In this document: piece after piece, positions 47,101 through 58,311 of the stretch
How the letters are laid out: each line of letters opens with the position of its first letter
How positions within the stretch are numbered: position 1 is the stretch's first letter
Assembly (NCBI GenBank): GCA_003991915.1
Contig: RQTK01000178.1
Span: 183,715 to 247,714, forward strand
Direction of reading: 5' to 3'
Length of the DNA stretch: 64,000 nt
Source: Elysia chlorotica
Lineage: Eukaryota > Mollusca > Gastropoda > Plakobranchidae
Translations under genes and position numbers: made by a program
Notes under the pieces: model-generated
Told to the model about the DNA's origin: nothing
The model's input: the letters and a program-made list of their open reading frames with translations, nothing else
The model's database searches: none

Positions 47101-50100
47101 CAGAATCATGAAAAAGCTTTAAGCTTGATGAACAAACTTCTCAGCCAAGTTGTAGCAGTTGCTCCTGCACCTCAATCTACCAGAGATAGACTGTGTTCAA
47201 TGGCTATCAGTATGGCTGAAAGGTAAAGGAAATAAATTTCTTTAAGCATTTAGTGAAAACTGCAATCAATTTGGTGCAAAATAATTAGACAGATATACAA
47301 AATAGGGGAGCATGAAATTTTGATTGATGGTGGTGATCGAAAAATGTTTCTATATGAATCATAGAAAAATATCAGTTTCAACAGAATAGAAATTTAAACA
47401 TCACTCTTGGACGGAAGCATGTAGGGCAAATTGTTTCGGATTAAAGTTTGCTTCGGAGTAACACACATCTCTTTCAAGTTATTGAATTATTCCAGATGTG
47501 GTGATTTCATGGACTTCACCGACACTTAGCAGTGGTTATTTGTTTACTCAGATAATGGAGCATGCAAGGGAAAGGGTGTCACAAAGTCTACTTGCAAGTT
47601 GGAGATTTCACCGTTTATTGCATCATAGCCCAGACTTGTACCGATTTATGGTGCATTAAGATTTTTGTCGTTAATCCTGATTTTCTGATTCCTAAAGGAA
47701 TGTACCGATTAAACTGGAGATATTCAGCAGCTCATTGACAATTGTTTGCCACTTTTAAGAGACCCAAGACTAGCCCAGATCCGCACCTATTACATTTTCC
47801 CTTCCACAGTATAGCTGACATTGTGGTGACGTTAAACTTTAATCCTATTCTACTCACTATATGTTGCATTTTAGCCGCGTTCGTCTTAGCGAAATATTTT
47901 GTGATAGTTAAAGCTTCTGGCGTTATTTATCAAAGCCTATTCTCTTTCGATCTAGTTTTTGATATGTTCGAAAGGGTTCTTATAGCAGTACACTGTCTCC
48001 CAGAGCTTCTAACTTGATATGTTCGAAAGGGTTCTTATAGCAGTACGCTGTCTCCCAGAGCTTCTAACTTGATATGTTCTAAAGTGTTCTGATAGCAGTA
48101 CTTTACTTGGTGCTGACTATCAGGCATGTGTTTCACGCTATTATGCGCTCATTTGTGCGTTTACAAGTAACGTCAATGTAAATCTAGTTATTCCCCCAAT
48201 CTTCCGATTTTCCACCCTCTGTTTTTCTATCTTGTCATATTTCGATACTCTCTCAAAATTTCCTTATTAAGCAGGTCCTACTATAGCTATATATCATCTG
48301 AACATCAAAAGACAGCACTGAGATTGGTAGCCATTCTCAGCCTAAACTGATCAACTCAGGTATGCCACTCTTGCAGTGTTTGTTTCTCAGTCATGAGGAA
48401 ATGTATAAATCTGATGCTTATGTTTAATGTATTGATTCCATATTTATAAATTTGTACAAACCCAAACCCACTTTTTCGTCTCCCCCAAAATTTTCTATTT
48501 TTATCCTTGTCTTTGATCATAGGTACAATTCAGTTGGCCATGAAGCCACCCAAGTAACCACTAAGACATTTCACTTGCTCTTAGATCTCATCACTTTCTT
48601 TGACCTATGTCACACAGGATCCATGGATAAAGCCATTGAGGTGAATTATTGATATAATTGTTTTAGTTTATTTATTGTGGGACAAGTGTGTTTTTAAGAA
48701 TCACTGAAACGTATATAAAAAAAATTCTGACTAGTTTTATATTCTTATCTTATAAATTAAATGTTAATAGACTTCTTGAAATTAGATTAAAAATGAACCT
48801 ACATACCCATTCCACCATTCACTTTGTTTTTGAAAAGAGTGCAATAAAAACACTAAAACCCTTCTTCTGGTTTGTAATATATTTTTAACCTTCACCGCCA
48901 CCTGTAGATGAAAAACATGCAGGTTGTGACAAATCTGGTGAAGGTTAAAAATATATTACAAACCAGAAGAAGGGTTTTAGTGTTTTTATTGCACTCTTTT
49001 CAAAAACAAAGTGAATGGTGGAATGGGTATGTAGGTTCATTTTTAATCTAATTTCAAGAAGTCTATTAACATTTAATTTATAAGATAAGAATATAAAACT
49101 AGTCAGAATTTTTTTTCTCTCTCCTTCAAAGGTATAGGAGACAATTAGCTGTTTATATTTGTGCTCCTGCTCTTCCTCCCTCTGCCCTTCCTCCATCATG
49201 CTCCTCCTCCTCCTCCTTTCCCTTTTGCTTTTCCTCATGCTCATTCTACATGTCCTCCTCCTGTTCATTTTTTGTTTCCACTGCTCCTCCTCCTTTCCCT
49301 TTTGCTTTTCCTCATGCTCATTCTACGTGTCCTCCTCCTTTTCATTTTTTGTTTCCACTGCTCCTCCTTCTGCACCTCCTATGTATCTACATCTGCTCCT
49401 AATGCTGTTCCTCCCCTAACTCCCCCTCGTCTTCCACCTGGGCGTCCTACTCCTTCTCTTCCGCCTAGGCCTCCAACTCCTTCTCTTCCGCCTAGGCTTC
49501 CTACTCCTTCTCTTCCGCCTAGGCCTCCTACTCCTTCTCTTCCGCCTGGGCCTCCTACTACTCCTCTTCCACCTGGCCCTCCTACTCCTCTTTCACTTGG
49601 GCCTCCTACTCCTCTTTCGCCTGGCCCTCCTACTCCTCTTTCGCCTGGCCCTCCTACTCCTCCTCGTACGCCTGGAACTCCTACCCCTCTTCCACCTGGG
49701 CCTCCTACTCCTCTTCCACCTGGGGGCTCCTACTCCTCTTCCACCTGGGCCTCCTACTCCTCTTCCACCTGGGCTTCCTACTCCACCTCTTCCGCCTGGG
49801 CCTCCTACTACGAGGGGCGCGGTGGTCTTGGGGTAGAACATCGGCCCTCCGACGCAAAAGGTCCGAGTTTGAGCCCTGGCGATTTAGCTCTCTACTGGTT
49901 GGGTCGGTGTCAGTATAATGTGATCGGCTGAGACAGGAGTCATGGTATCCCCGCCCTGTCTCGTGTGTGGCAGCACATAAAATTGTCATACGTTAGTCTT
50001 GGGGCCTGTTCACAATATGGTCTAAATAGTTCTAATGTTGGATGTTAAATGAACTCAACAACTCAACACGCCTCCTTCTACTCCTCTTTTGCCTGGGCCT

Positions 50101-53100
50101 ACTACTCCTCTTCCGCCTAGGCCTCCTACTCCTCCTCTTCCGCCTGGGCCTCCTACTACTTCTCTTCCGCCTGGGCCTCCTACTCCTCTTCCGCTGGGGC
50201 TTTCTACTTCTACTCCTCATCTTCCGCCTGGGCCTCCTACTCCTCATCTTCCGCCTGGACCTTCTACTCCTCATCTTCCGCCTGGGCCTTCTACTCCTCT
50301 GCTCATATTACTGCTGCTCCTGTTCCTCCTCACTCCTCATTCTTCGCCTGCTGCTCCTACTCCCCTAGTTCATCCTGATCCAACTAATTTTCTCCCTATT
50401 CATCTCCTGCTACTGGTCTTCCTATTGTTCATCTTCCTGCTCCTGGTTCTCATCTTCTTCTTACTGCTTTCCTGCTGCTTCGTTTCCTCCTTTATCCCTG
50501 TGCGGTGCTTTTCCTCTTCCACACTTCCACCTCCTATTCCCCGCTCCCCCCCTGCTCCTCCTCCTATTGCTGTTCCTCCTGCTTCTGCTCTCCCTCTCCT
50601 TTTCTTGCACTGCCACATCAATATTGCGCTACATCATTTTATTCCTGATCTTTTTATTTGTTTTCTTCTTCTTTCTCCTCCTTTTCCTCTTCTTAGTAAG
50701 ATCCATGTATAGAGAACATATACATGTAATGATAAAATGACAGAGAGGATTTCAAGGGTGGTAAAAATATTCCTTGTGATAAGCCCTGATGGGCATTAAA
50801 AAAAAACAGTTTTACTTGTACAGAAAAACAGAGAGATAGATAGAAATATAGATAAATTGACAGATAAGTAAATGGATTGATAGCTAGATAGAAAGATAGA
50901 TGCACTTATTACAAAACTATTTTCAGCCACATGCAACATGTTTTTAATCCTCTTTTAGGGTCACTGGGCGATTAACACCCAAGAGTGGTTTACTATTGAA
51001 AAAAAACAACAGCGCAGGTGACCTTGCTTTTTTCTCTCTTTATAGTCACTGGGTTATTTTCACCCACAAATTACTTAACGTAATGGAAATAACGAGTGGC
51101 GGTGAAGGTTAAGAATATTTTTACCTTAAATTTTTATCCAGGTTATGCAAGACATCAAGCTTTTGCCATTCACACCAGCTGAAGTTGATCTTCGTGTCAA
51201 TAGCTTCAAGAATTTCTCTGATGAGGTATATGTTTGATTTGGAAATAATGATTTGCAATAATATTTCTTGCTGAAAATTGTCCAGATTTACGGTTATTTG
51301 AATACCACTGACCATTGCTAAAAAAGTTTAATTAATGTAAAGCAATTTCAAATTCGGTGGAAACTCGAATAGTCCTGGATTGAATCAAAACTTTGAATGA
51401 AAATGATTTGAATTACAGGGACACACCTGAACCACATGAGTGTTGCGAAATTACTCAGCTGCTTGTCTTATTTGAAAAATTGCAGTTATGAGAGTTCATT
51501 GTTTTCTTTCCATAGCAACCTTCTTCCAAACGAATTCCTCTTAAAAGCATGTATAGGGCAACATAAGCATTGGATGCTGCTTGAGAGATAGTACTTTTTT
51601 AAGGCCTTTTGGTGGCACCAGCTTCGAGTTATGAATATCAAACCAGAAGACTTTGAATTGTGATTTTCATTAGCCCAAGAGAAGAAAAAAAAACAACTAC
51701 CCTCTTGCAAAATATGGTTTACAAGAAATTCAAACTATCATTTTCACTGTAGGTGTCCTAAGATGGTGGTTATAAATGTGCAATTTGAAGTCATCAAAAT
51801 GAAAAAAAATAATGTGAACGCAGCATGTGTTTTTTTTATTTTTTTAAAGGAAATAAATTCAAATGCCTCATGCAAAAAGTTTAGAACCATACTTTGCAAA
51901 TAATGAAATAGCATCATAGTCGATTTTGTATTTATATGGTTATTTTCTCTTTAATAGATTCGTAGATGTTTGCCTGATCTCCTGCTGGCTACAATGAACA
52001 TATTACACAGCAAATATCAGAAACTCAGGTGCGTGCAAAATTACACCATTGTGCTTTTTTTCCAACAAAAATCTAATTTTAAATTTTCAGAGCAAGTTTC
52101 TCTTTGCTGGAAGGGTGGTTTAATGATATTCAAAATAGAAACCAATACTTTTTTTTACATCATATTAATAGTGTTTTCAAAACTTTTTCTCAACCTATCT
52201 ACAATCTACCAAAGATTCTGCAGAATGTCATAAAATAATGGCTGTTCCAAGATTGGATTTTGCAAAGCCATCTATTCATCAAGCCCACCTTGGCTATTTT
52301 GTTTGCAATGAATATGATTCATTTTTTTTTTTTAGTTTGTCCTCATGGTTGGAAGTGATAGAACAAAGATAAATGGGGATAAGTTTATCATTCACTTTAG
52401 TATTGGTGAAATTTTAAAGAAAAACAAGGTAGTATAGATATTTTAACAATTCAAAAAGTAAACATTAGGGGAAGTAAAATTTCAGATTTTTCCTAGGCTT
52501 TCACACAAACAATTCGCACTGCATTTGTTGAAATGTTTTGATTTACTTGTCCAAGCTATGAGGCATTTGCAACGCTTTTATTTTCAAACTGGCAGAGAAT
52601 GAATCATGTCTATCTGATTCAAATATTGTTTTTAAAATTAGAACATTTTGATCGATTTGATCAGGGCTGTCTGTTCTCATTAATCTTGGTCTTCTTTTGA
52701 TGATTTAAGAAATAGAAATACAAGCTTTTATTCATAAGTTTGGAAAGATATGAATTTTTTGTTTTGTTATAAGAAAGTGTCTTTAGTACTTCCATAAAAG
52801 GTCACATTTGAATTGTTTTGTCATACCTGTATGCAGCATTGTTTTCTCATATCTTTATGCAGAGGTTCAGGACCACAAAGTCTTATAGGAAGACAATCAA
52901 GGACAGAGGATGGTGGAAAGGAAACAGTGAGTATTTCAAATCCATTTTATATTTACATCTCATACTAGATTGATTAAAGATACAATTAGCTAAACAAAAT
53001 TTAATCATGGATTTAAAATAAACTTGACATTTACTGCCTGTTTTGGCAATTCAATTTTCAGCCAACGACCTTTGAGAATTTTTTCAAGGTATGGTACTTT

Positions 53101-53713
53101 ACCAAAAATCTTTATAATTTCCCATTCAAAAACTGGCAAAAGGCATTTTAATGTCAGACAAAACAGGCATTTGCCAACACTTTTTAAATTATTTGATTAC
53201 AGTCATCAAAGTTTTATTGGATATTTCATAAGTTAAAACTAGGACTTGAATTAGACCCAAAATTTTTAGAACCTACTGCTGTCTATTTTGTTCATCAATC
53301 TTGCTCTTGGCTAATAATACATTTTTTTTTACTGATACAGAGAGGATTGCTCATAAAATTGAGACATGCATTTTCTATACTTTTTCCACTGTTTTTATAA
53401 TAAATTATAAATGACATCTGGGAATTTTGTGCAACAGCTGTATTTAATTTAAGAAAAAGACTTAATTTGTGTGTGTGTGTGGAAATTTTGAAATCTCTTC
53501 CAATAAATATGTAGTGCTAAGAAATGAGAACTTTGAGCTGCTTTGCCTCAGGATAGTAATATTTTCTTTTCCCTGCCCTTATTTATTCCTCAGCATTTGA
53601 ACATGTTGCGCAGCCAAGCAAGAACACTCATCATGTTTGCTGGAATGCTGCCTTACAGATTGCCAGGAGACACAAATGCTAGGCTTGTACAAATTGAAGT
53701 GTTGATGAACTGA
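31421..53713 (+). CDS. NUP93: Nucleoporin NUP93, complete coding region in 22 exons (827 aa)
   Basis: NUP93 is an inner-ring scaffold nucleoporin that links NUP205/NUP188 and the NUP62 channel complex to the nuclear pore. Exons: 31421-31625 (ATG 31444), 32003-32120, 32402-32464, 32809-32937, 34075-34149, 34952-35044, 35747-35892, 37832-37964, 38356-38453, 38811-38948, 41901-42079, 42367-42558, 44669-44795, 45338-45410, 45780-45824, 46742-46858, 47104-47222, 48523-48640, 51142-51225, 51958-52028, 52863-52926, 53594-53713 (TGA). The spliced length is 2,484 coding bases, with every phase consistent. That gives 827 residues against about 819 in human NUP93. Conserved landmarks include [56 protein letters not shown] and the C-terminal [15 protein letters not shown]. 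The gene is divergent from MYCBP2 and convergent with the AT-hook gene. Confidence 0.96.
34952..38948 (+). CDS. NUP93: NUP93 exons 6-10: start of the alpha-solenoid
   Basis: Exon 6 (34952-35044) encodes [20 protein letters not shown]. Exon 7 (35747-35892) encodes [14 protein letters not shown] and ends HYLETT. Exon 8 (37832-37964) contains [20 protein letters not shown]. Exon 9 (38356-38453) has [17 protein letters not shown]. Exon 10 (38811-38948) has [20 protein letters not shown] and SDPYKR. A CT tract begins 12 nt after the exon 6 donor. A LINE-like 3' end abuts the exon 8 acceptor. Exon 10 has a damaged second copy about 550 bp downstream. Confidence 0.94.
35056..35118. repeat. CT microsatellite just after the NUP93 exon 6 donor
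   Basis: About 31 CT units starting 12 nt beyond the exon 6 boundary at 35044, in NUP93 sense. Confidence 0.95.
37193..37236. repeat. CA and TA microsatellites
   Basis: CACACA followed within a few bases by TATATA, in NUP93 intron 7. Confidence 0.9.
37515..37822 (+). mobile_element. LINE 3' end (CR1/L2-like tail) abutting NUP93 exon 8
   Basis: TTTCAAAAGAGGCCTAAAAA (near 37548) resembles the end of a LINE reading frame. It is followed by GTAAAGCGCTTTGAGCCGGC and AAGCGCTTAAAAAAATG, the typical 3'-terminal block of CR1/L2-type LINEs, and then by an ATT repeat (37806-37822). The exon 8 acceptor AG follows at 37830-37831. Confidence 0.6.
39371..39857 (+). pseudogene. Damaged duplicate of NUP93 exon 10 and flanking intron
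   Basis: Near-copy of 38822-39263, starting inside exon 10 at GTGATTTTCCC and including the donor site and following intron. Two single-A insertions (ATCAAACTTC for ATCAACTTC, and CTGAAACCAAG for CTGAACCAAG) shift the reading frame. The exon's 5' end and acceptor are not included, so it should not be spliced in. In the downstream part, each copy has short indels relative to the other. Confidence 0.8.
40028..40335. repeat. Direct repeat pair in NUP93 intron 10
   Basis: About 85 bp containing ACATGTTCACGTGC, GGGCTCTGCTCGGGTTATAA and AGATCTATCGAATGG occurs at 40028-40110 and again at 40245-40335. Confidence 0.85.
41901..45824 (+). CDS. NUP93: NUP93 exons 11-15: central alpha-solenoid
   Basis: Exon 11 (41901-42079) encodes [14 protein letters not shown] and [13 protein letters not shown]. 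Exon 12 (42367-42558) encodes [20 protein letters not shown]. Exon 13 (44669-44795) encodes [20 protein letters not shown]. Exon 14 (45338-45410) encodes [18 protein letters not shown]. Exon 15 (45780-45824) is only 45 bp ([15 protein letters not shown]). All match the vertebrate NUP93 solenoid in order. The 2.1-kb intron between exons 12 and 13 contains a family of CATCAGACAC-type repeats. Confidence 0.94.
43395..44480. repeat. Dispersed CATCAGACAC-type repeats in NUP93 intron 12
   Basis: The word CATCAGACAC or a close variant appears near 43407, 43605, 43975, 44141 and 44466. The reverse complement appears near 44126 and 44306. At 44126-44153, GTGTCTG and CAGACAC face each other as a hairpin. 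Confidence 0.6.
46742..53713 (+). CDS. NUP93: NUP93 exons 16-22: C-terminal alpha-solenoid and stop
   Basis: Exon 16 (46742-46858) encodes [13 protein letters not shown]. Exon 17 (47104-47222) encodes [17 protein letters not shown]. Exon 18 (48523-48640) encodes [17 protein letters not shown]. Exon 19 (51142-51225) encodes [20 protein letters not shown]. Exon 20 (51958-52028) encodes [17 protein letters not shown]. Exon 21 (52863-52926) is a serine- and glycine-rich linker. Exon 22 (53594-53713) encodes [20 protein letters not shown] and ends EVLMN-stop, as in vertebrates. Intron 18 carries a piggyBac-like insertion and a large palindrome. Confidence 0.94.
47958..48110. repeat. Tandem repeat, 55-bp unit, three copies
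   Basis: TTGATATGTTCGAAAGGGTT and CTTATAGCAGTAC, CTGTCTCCCAGAGCTTCTAAC: two near-identical copies and a third diverged partial copy, in NUP93 intron 17. Confidence 0.85.
48717..49116. repeat. Perfect palindrome: 180-bp arms, 40-bp loop
   Basis: The left arm (48717-48896) and right arm (48937-49116) are inverse complements without a mismatch that I can see. Identical translated stretches on opposite strands (for example [12 protein letters not shown]-like frames) confirm this. The arm junctions coincide with the piggyBac-like TTAA and CCTTCACC end. Confidence 0.85.
49160..50690 (+). repeat. CCT-rich minisatellite, about 24-bp unit
   Basis: Repeats close to CCTCCTACTCCTCTTCCGCC plus TGGG, one strand pyrimidine-rich, interrupted by the SINE at 49812-50069. 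The long open frames with PPTPLPPG repeats are a product of the 24-bp unit. They lack gene context and cross the SINE, so I do not call a gene. Confidence 0.8.
49812..50069 (+). mobile_element. tRNA-derived SINE, subfamily A, copy 2
   Basis: Same family as 3397-3629: it starts GAGGGGCGCGGTGGTCTTGG, has the GGTAGAACAT and GACGCAAAAGGTCCGAGTTT segments, and ends ATGTTAAATGAACTCAACAA. The copy is inserted inside the CCT-rich minisatellite of NUP93 intron 18. It explains the break between the two long proline-rich open frames there. Confidence 0.8.
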
Positions 53714-54354
53714 TTTGTGTATTTTCATCTATTATTGTTTTGTCTTTTTTTTAATTCTGTGGACGCACATCCTGATTACAGTGTACCTCTGTGGTAAAAA
53801 AAACAGTATTGCGATATGCTAAGATACAATATTGTTATTGTTAAGGAAAAGAAAATAAGTAGTGTCTGGAAAAATGTAAAACGTACACAAATAATCTTGT
53901 ACAGTGGTCTGGGTGTAAGAACTTGCAGCTTAAGAAGCCAACTATTAAAGCACTCGCTATACTGTGAGACATATTATTTATTTATTTTTATTTTACCTTT
54001 TTTTAAGAACGTGTTCATGGTATTCAATTCTTTTGACTGTTTCTGAATTTATCTGTGCCACTTAGAAGATTTTTCTACATCAAAAGATTGAGAGAGGTAT
54101 GGAGGAGGGGAAGAAAGGGGATAATGCTTGCCCATTGGGCTGAGGATTTAAAGAAATCTTTCTTCTGTCTAACACCAACTCATGGCACATGAAAGTCCGC
54201 ATAAGTCGTACTTGGGGAATTTTACAAAGACAGCTAAGACCTGTAACAATAGCCTAACTTACGGCAATCGCTGTGACGTATAAGTTGCAAGCTTACCACA
54301 AGCTTGCTCTCACTCTCTCTCTCTTGCTCTGCCTGTCTGTTTGTCTAGGGAACA

Positions 54355-54470
54355 CAGTGGTCCAAGGGTAGAGCTGCTTCTTAAGAGTTTTCGTGGGTGG
54401 CATCAACGTTTTAAGTTCATACTCACTGTACCAGTGCCAGTAAAATAAATGTGACCTGCAAAACATTTCT
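54355..54470 (+). mobile_element. Degenerate SINE-like sequence
   Basis: AGTGGTCCAAGGGTAGAGC resembles the A-box head of subfamily A, and a weak B-box-like TTTTAAGTTCATAC follows. It is strongly diverged, and the limits are guesses. Confidence 0.3.
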
Positions 54471-56204
54471 TCTGGAGGTCCCGTTGTCTGACAGGATCTT
54501 TTTGGGAATGCGATAGATGTTTAAACTAGTAGGGAGATTCAATTTCTCCATCCAAAGATTGCTTTTCTTGACAAATCATTGCATTCTGTGTCTCTATCTT
54601 TTAAAACTCTGAAATTATATGTCCACAATATGAAACTCAACTGGTTTCATGTTGTTCGTAATGAAGCAACCACAACTCAGAGAACCTTGGGGATGTAAAA
54701 TTCACTACAGATTTTTCCACTACTGATCGCTTAGTCATAAACTCGAAGGCTTATTTTCTTCTCTTTTCAATTGAGACCTGTCAAAGAACCCATTTTTTTT
54801 CTTGTCTTCCAAGGAGCAAGTTCTTAGGCAGAGACCACTGTATTAGCAAATAATTTGATCCAAAGTTTCAAAGCCCTTTGAAACATATTCCGCCATGGAC
54901 ATAACAATTATGGCCTGAAGACTAAAATTAATTTCTATCGATTTAACATTTGTCAAACTTTATTTTGAGTAGTGATAGTCAAATCCATACATTTGGTCGA
55001 AACTGGTCAATCAAAGTCACAACTTATTACACTTACCAAGGAGTGCAAGCATTGTTTTTATAAAGAGAAGATGCTATACTGCACTCTGCAGCCACATGCC
55101 CTGATCTTAATTGGTGATATAACCAAATCGCAGCCTTTATAATTAATTTGTAATAGTTGACGTGGTCAGGTTTGATTTGACACACATTTATAAAAGTGCG
55201 GTTAATCGGAAGTGAAGTGAAGCAAAAAAAAAATAATTTTAATTTGATGTAAAATATATAAGACTGCATACACCAGTTTATAGGCGAGTAACTAATTTCA
55301 TTTTCAATTAAAAAAAAATTTCAACTGTAGGCCTATTGTTTCTAAATTTGTTCTATGAATAAATATACATAAATCTTCGACAGCAATTTTTCTTTTGTTT
55401 TTATATAAATTTTATTTTTTATCAATAAAGCATGTTGTATTCATATTTGTCAACTTTTATTATTTCTTTATATCTGTCTGACAGTTCAAAAGACAGCTGA
55501 TAAATTTACAATCTATTTACTAGAATTCTGAATCTGTAAAAAAGCAGGACACTAAAAATGCGTATATGAAGCGTAACTGGAACAAGAAAGAACCTAAGAA
55601 GTTTTAGAATAAACTTTTTGGAATTTTTTTTATAAATCTTTTTTTAGAGCTCAATAAAAGGAAAAGCAGGAGAAAAGAGACTCACTCCTCCATGTATAGA
55701 TCCAGACTAGCAGTAGCACAAGTTGCAAGAATGTTTGTTCTCAATTTTTGTTTATTTTACTTGTTCAAGTAAAAAGTATAATAGAAGCGGAAAAATGTAA
55801 TATTAAGGTTATAAAAAAAAAGATAAATGCTCAATTCACCCAATAGCAGAGGAGGATTAAAAAGCAATAAAAATTATACAAATTATTTTGTCACTGTCAA
55901 AACCACTCTTTCTATTGTATATTATAATGGTCAGATAATAATGTAGTTTTTTGCCATTTTAAACCCAAAATTTGCCCAATTTTGGCATGAATTTTTCCCA
56001 AAAAGGCAAAATTTGCATCTACCATTGCCAAAAAATTGCAAAATTTGCCAAACATAATGTGGAAAAATATGCTACTTGGTGAGAGAGGAGAGAGGCAGAC
56101 AGACAAAAAATGAGAGGAGCTGAGCAAGAGTTTCAGAGTTTCAGTTTGTGAGTGTATAGTGTGGACGAATCCAGAGACTTAAGTCTGACAATTTTTTTTT
56201 TACA

Positions 56205-56262
56205 GATCCTGGGTTCGAACCAGAAATCTCCCTTTGGGAGACGAACGCTCTACTAGTGCCTA
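56205..56262 (-). mobile_element. tRNA-like SINE head fragment
   Basis: The minus strand reads GTAGAGCGTTCGTCTCCCAA and then GGTTCGAACCC, so A-box-like and perfect B-box-like elements are present. The sequence resembles the head of the split SINE near 63183. It does not fold as a functional tRNA because the anticodon arm has a 3-base loop. Confidence 0.5.
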
Positions 56263-58311
56263 TTAGGACAAAAACGAGGGGATAATTATACTAGAGAGAA
56301 GTCTGAAAGAGACAGAGATATAGGAAGCCTGCACAAGAAATAAAGAGAGAGAGGAGTAGAGACGCCTGGGCATGGAAGAGAGAGAAGTCAGAACGGGTGA
56401 ATTTTCAATAGAGAAGAAAAATTTTTAATTCAAAATCTTGTCCTTTTTGCAGGAAAGGGCAAATTTTGCGGACACAATTTGCCATGGTGCGAAAAACTGC
56501 GGGGCCAGTTAATTGGGCGCTAAAACTCATTCATTTGAATTGATTTATTTCAGGACTTGTTGATCCTAATAATTCATTTTAAAATTTTGGCAAAATAAAA
56601 ACTAAGCCTTTTTGTAAAGATGGGCAGTGTTCAGAGCTAATCCAGAACTGCATACCTTTTTTAAACTTCCCTAGAGTTATACATACGAATTTCTTTGAAT
56701 TATGGAATTATACTGGAAGAAACATCTCTCAAATAAAATCAGCAAAGAAACTGTTACGTGCATATTCCCTAAAATTCTTTTGATGAACATTAGAATTAAG
56801 CACCAAATGTACAAAATACTATGGAACGACTAGTGTATGATTTTTAACACAATAAATGAATAAAGATCAGAATCATTAAGTTAAATAAAATGTGCGAATG
56901 GTGAATTACTTAGAGGCATTTTATTTACACCTCTTAAAAAGTTTTAGGGATAAAGTAACAAACACATGCTTTGTGTTACTAACAATGTAAATTACGCCTT
57001 ACCTCCAATGACCATGGATTGGTCTAGGTTAAAGAAAAAACAACAACTCTAAGTCGGCCCATAGGCATAATATTAAAAGCATCTTTATTTGATTGGCGAG
57101 GTCAGACAATATCATGATCTAGATTAGAAAATATTTAATACATGTTGAATAATTGTTTAGATCCAATGCCCATCTGTAGGCAAGAGCAATTTGAGAAAAT
57201 CTGTGTCAGTATTGACTGTTAAAAAAATTTAAATGTGAACATTAAATATGCACACAAAAAAAACAACAACCCTGAGTTTAGGTGAGACATGAATTTAATT
57301 GAAGGCTAAATGTTATGATCCTGAGGGGACAATAAAAATTCCCTAACCAACTGACGAAATTCCAAAAATCCCATCTGCTAAATAACCGTCACAAACATAA
57401 AGCGAACTTTAACACAAACATTATAAGCTGCTCCACAGTAAGTTATCATCTATTTATTTAGAATTACAAGATTACAGTATTATAGGAAGATTTAAATTGA
57501 GACCAGTTGTCAAATGTGGATGAGATTCACATCTGTATGTATTTCTGTTTTCACTGTTATCCAATGAGACGTTTTTATTTCTTTAGAAACAGTTTGAAGT
57601 TGGAATCCTTTACTACAATCTAAAGAGCTGAAAAACTAAACAAGAAATTACAGTGCACTCCTATTGTTTTGAACTCTAAGTTGATTTTCCACTTGTGTTG
57701 ATCCTCATCCTTGACCTCAAGCCCTCTTTCTATTTTTTGCATGTATTGATCCTAAATTTAGTCCCCCCAGAGACATAAAATTATCAGTAGTGGACTTAAA
57801 GAGCTGTCATTGTTTTTTTTGCTGGAGCAAAACTGAAAAAAAAATTTAATATGCTTACAGAGAATTATAGTTCCACACCTACCTGATCCAAACTCACATG
57901 CATCCTGTTTTAAGGTGAACTCATGTGTTTTCCATTGACGTAGTACAGATTTTTGTTTAATTTAGCCACATATTAGTATGAATGAAAACAAAGGATGTAG
58001 AGACACTATACTAGTAGGAAAAGATATCTCATGACAAGAAAAGAGTACTAGATTATTGTAATTGTTGAGGATAAATCCAAACCCAAGTGGACGAATGGAC
58101 TAAACAATTTTTAATATTCTTTTTACTGAAATTACAAGAGACATACCTCAACTTAAACGATTTTCTCATAAATGAAAACTTACGCTGCCATCATGCAAAC
58201 TCAACATTCTTTTAAGAGTTCATTTTTTTTTTACAAAGGTGACTTATACATTATTAACTTTTACATTCTTTCGCTCATACATACAAACAGCTTTTGCACT
58301 CTCACTTTAAG

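Larger units (their letters stand above)
48885..51112. mobile_element. piggyBac-like element with TTAA target duplication in NUP93 intron 18
   Basis: TTAA at 48885-48888 is followed by CCTTCACCGCCAC (48889-48901). The exact inverse complement GTGGCGGTGAAGG (51096-51108) is followed by TTAA (51109-51112). Thirteen-base perfect inverted ends with TTAA duplications are the piggyBac signature. No transposase frame is present. The interior holds the right arm of a palindrome, a CCT-rich minisatellite and a SINE, so this is a non-autonomous or composite insertion. The right end is 29 bp from the start of NUP93 exon 19. Confidence 0.65.
53714..58311. other. NUP93 3' UTR/flank and convergent intergenic region
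   Basis: No further coding exon is seen. Possible NUP93 polyadenylation signals (AATAAA) lie at 54444, 55358 and 55434. The close pair near 55.4 kb is followed by T-rich sequence, so I favour it as the 3' end, but this is inference. Degenerate tRNA-like SINE pieces occur around 54355-54470 and 56205-56262. The AT-hook gene transcribed from the other strand has its nearest AATAAA at 57579-57574. Confidence 0.55.

Noticed and set aside
48688-49268. Two related small proteins on opposite strands
   Set aside because: They are the two arms of the same palindrome and lie in NUP93 intron 18.
49161-50712. Long proline-rich open frames (PPTPLPPG repeats) as a collagen-like gene
   Set aside because: They arise from a 24-bp minisatellite with no stop codons, run into a SINE, and lie inside a NUP93 intron within a transposon-like insertion.
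56205-56262. A functional tRNA gene
   Set aside because: The B-box is perfect, but the anticodon arm has only a 3-base loop and the acceptor stem does not pair. It matches the SINE head at 63183.
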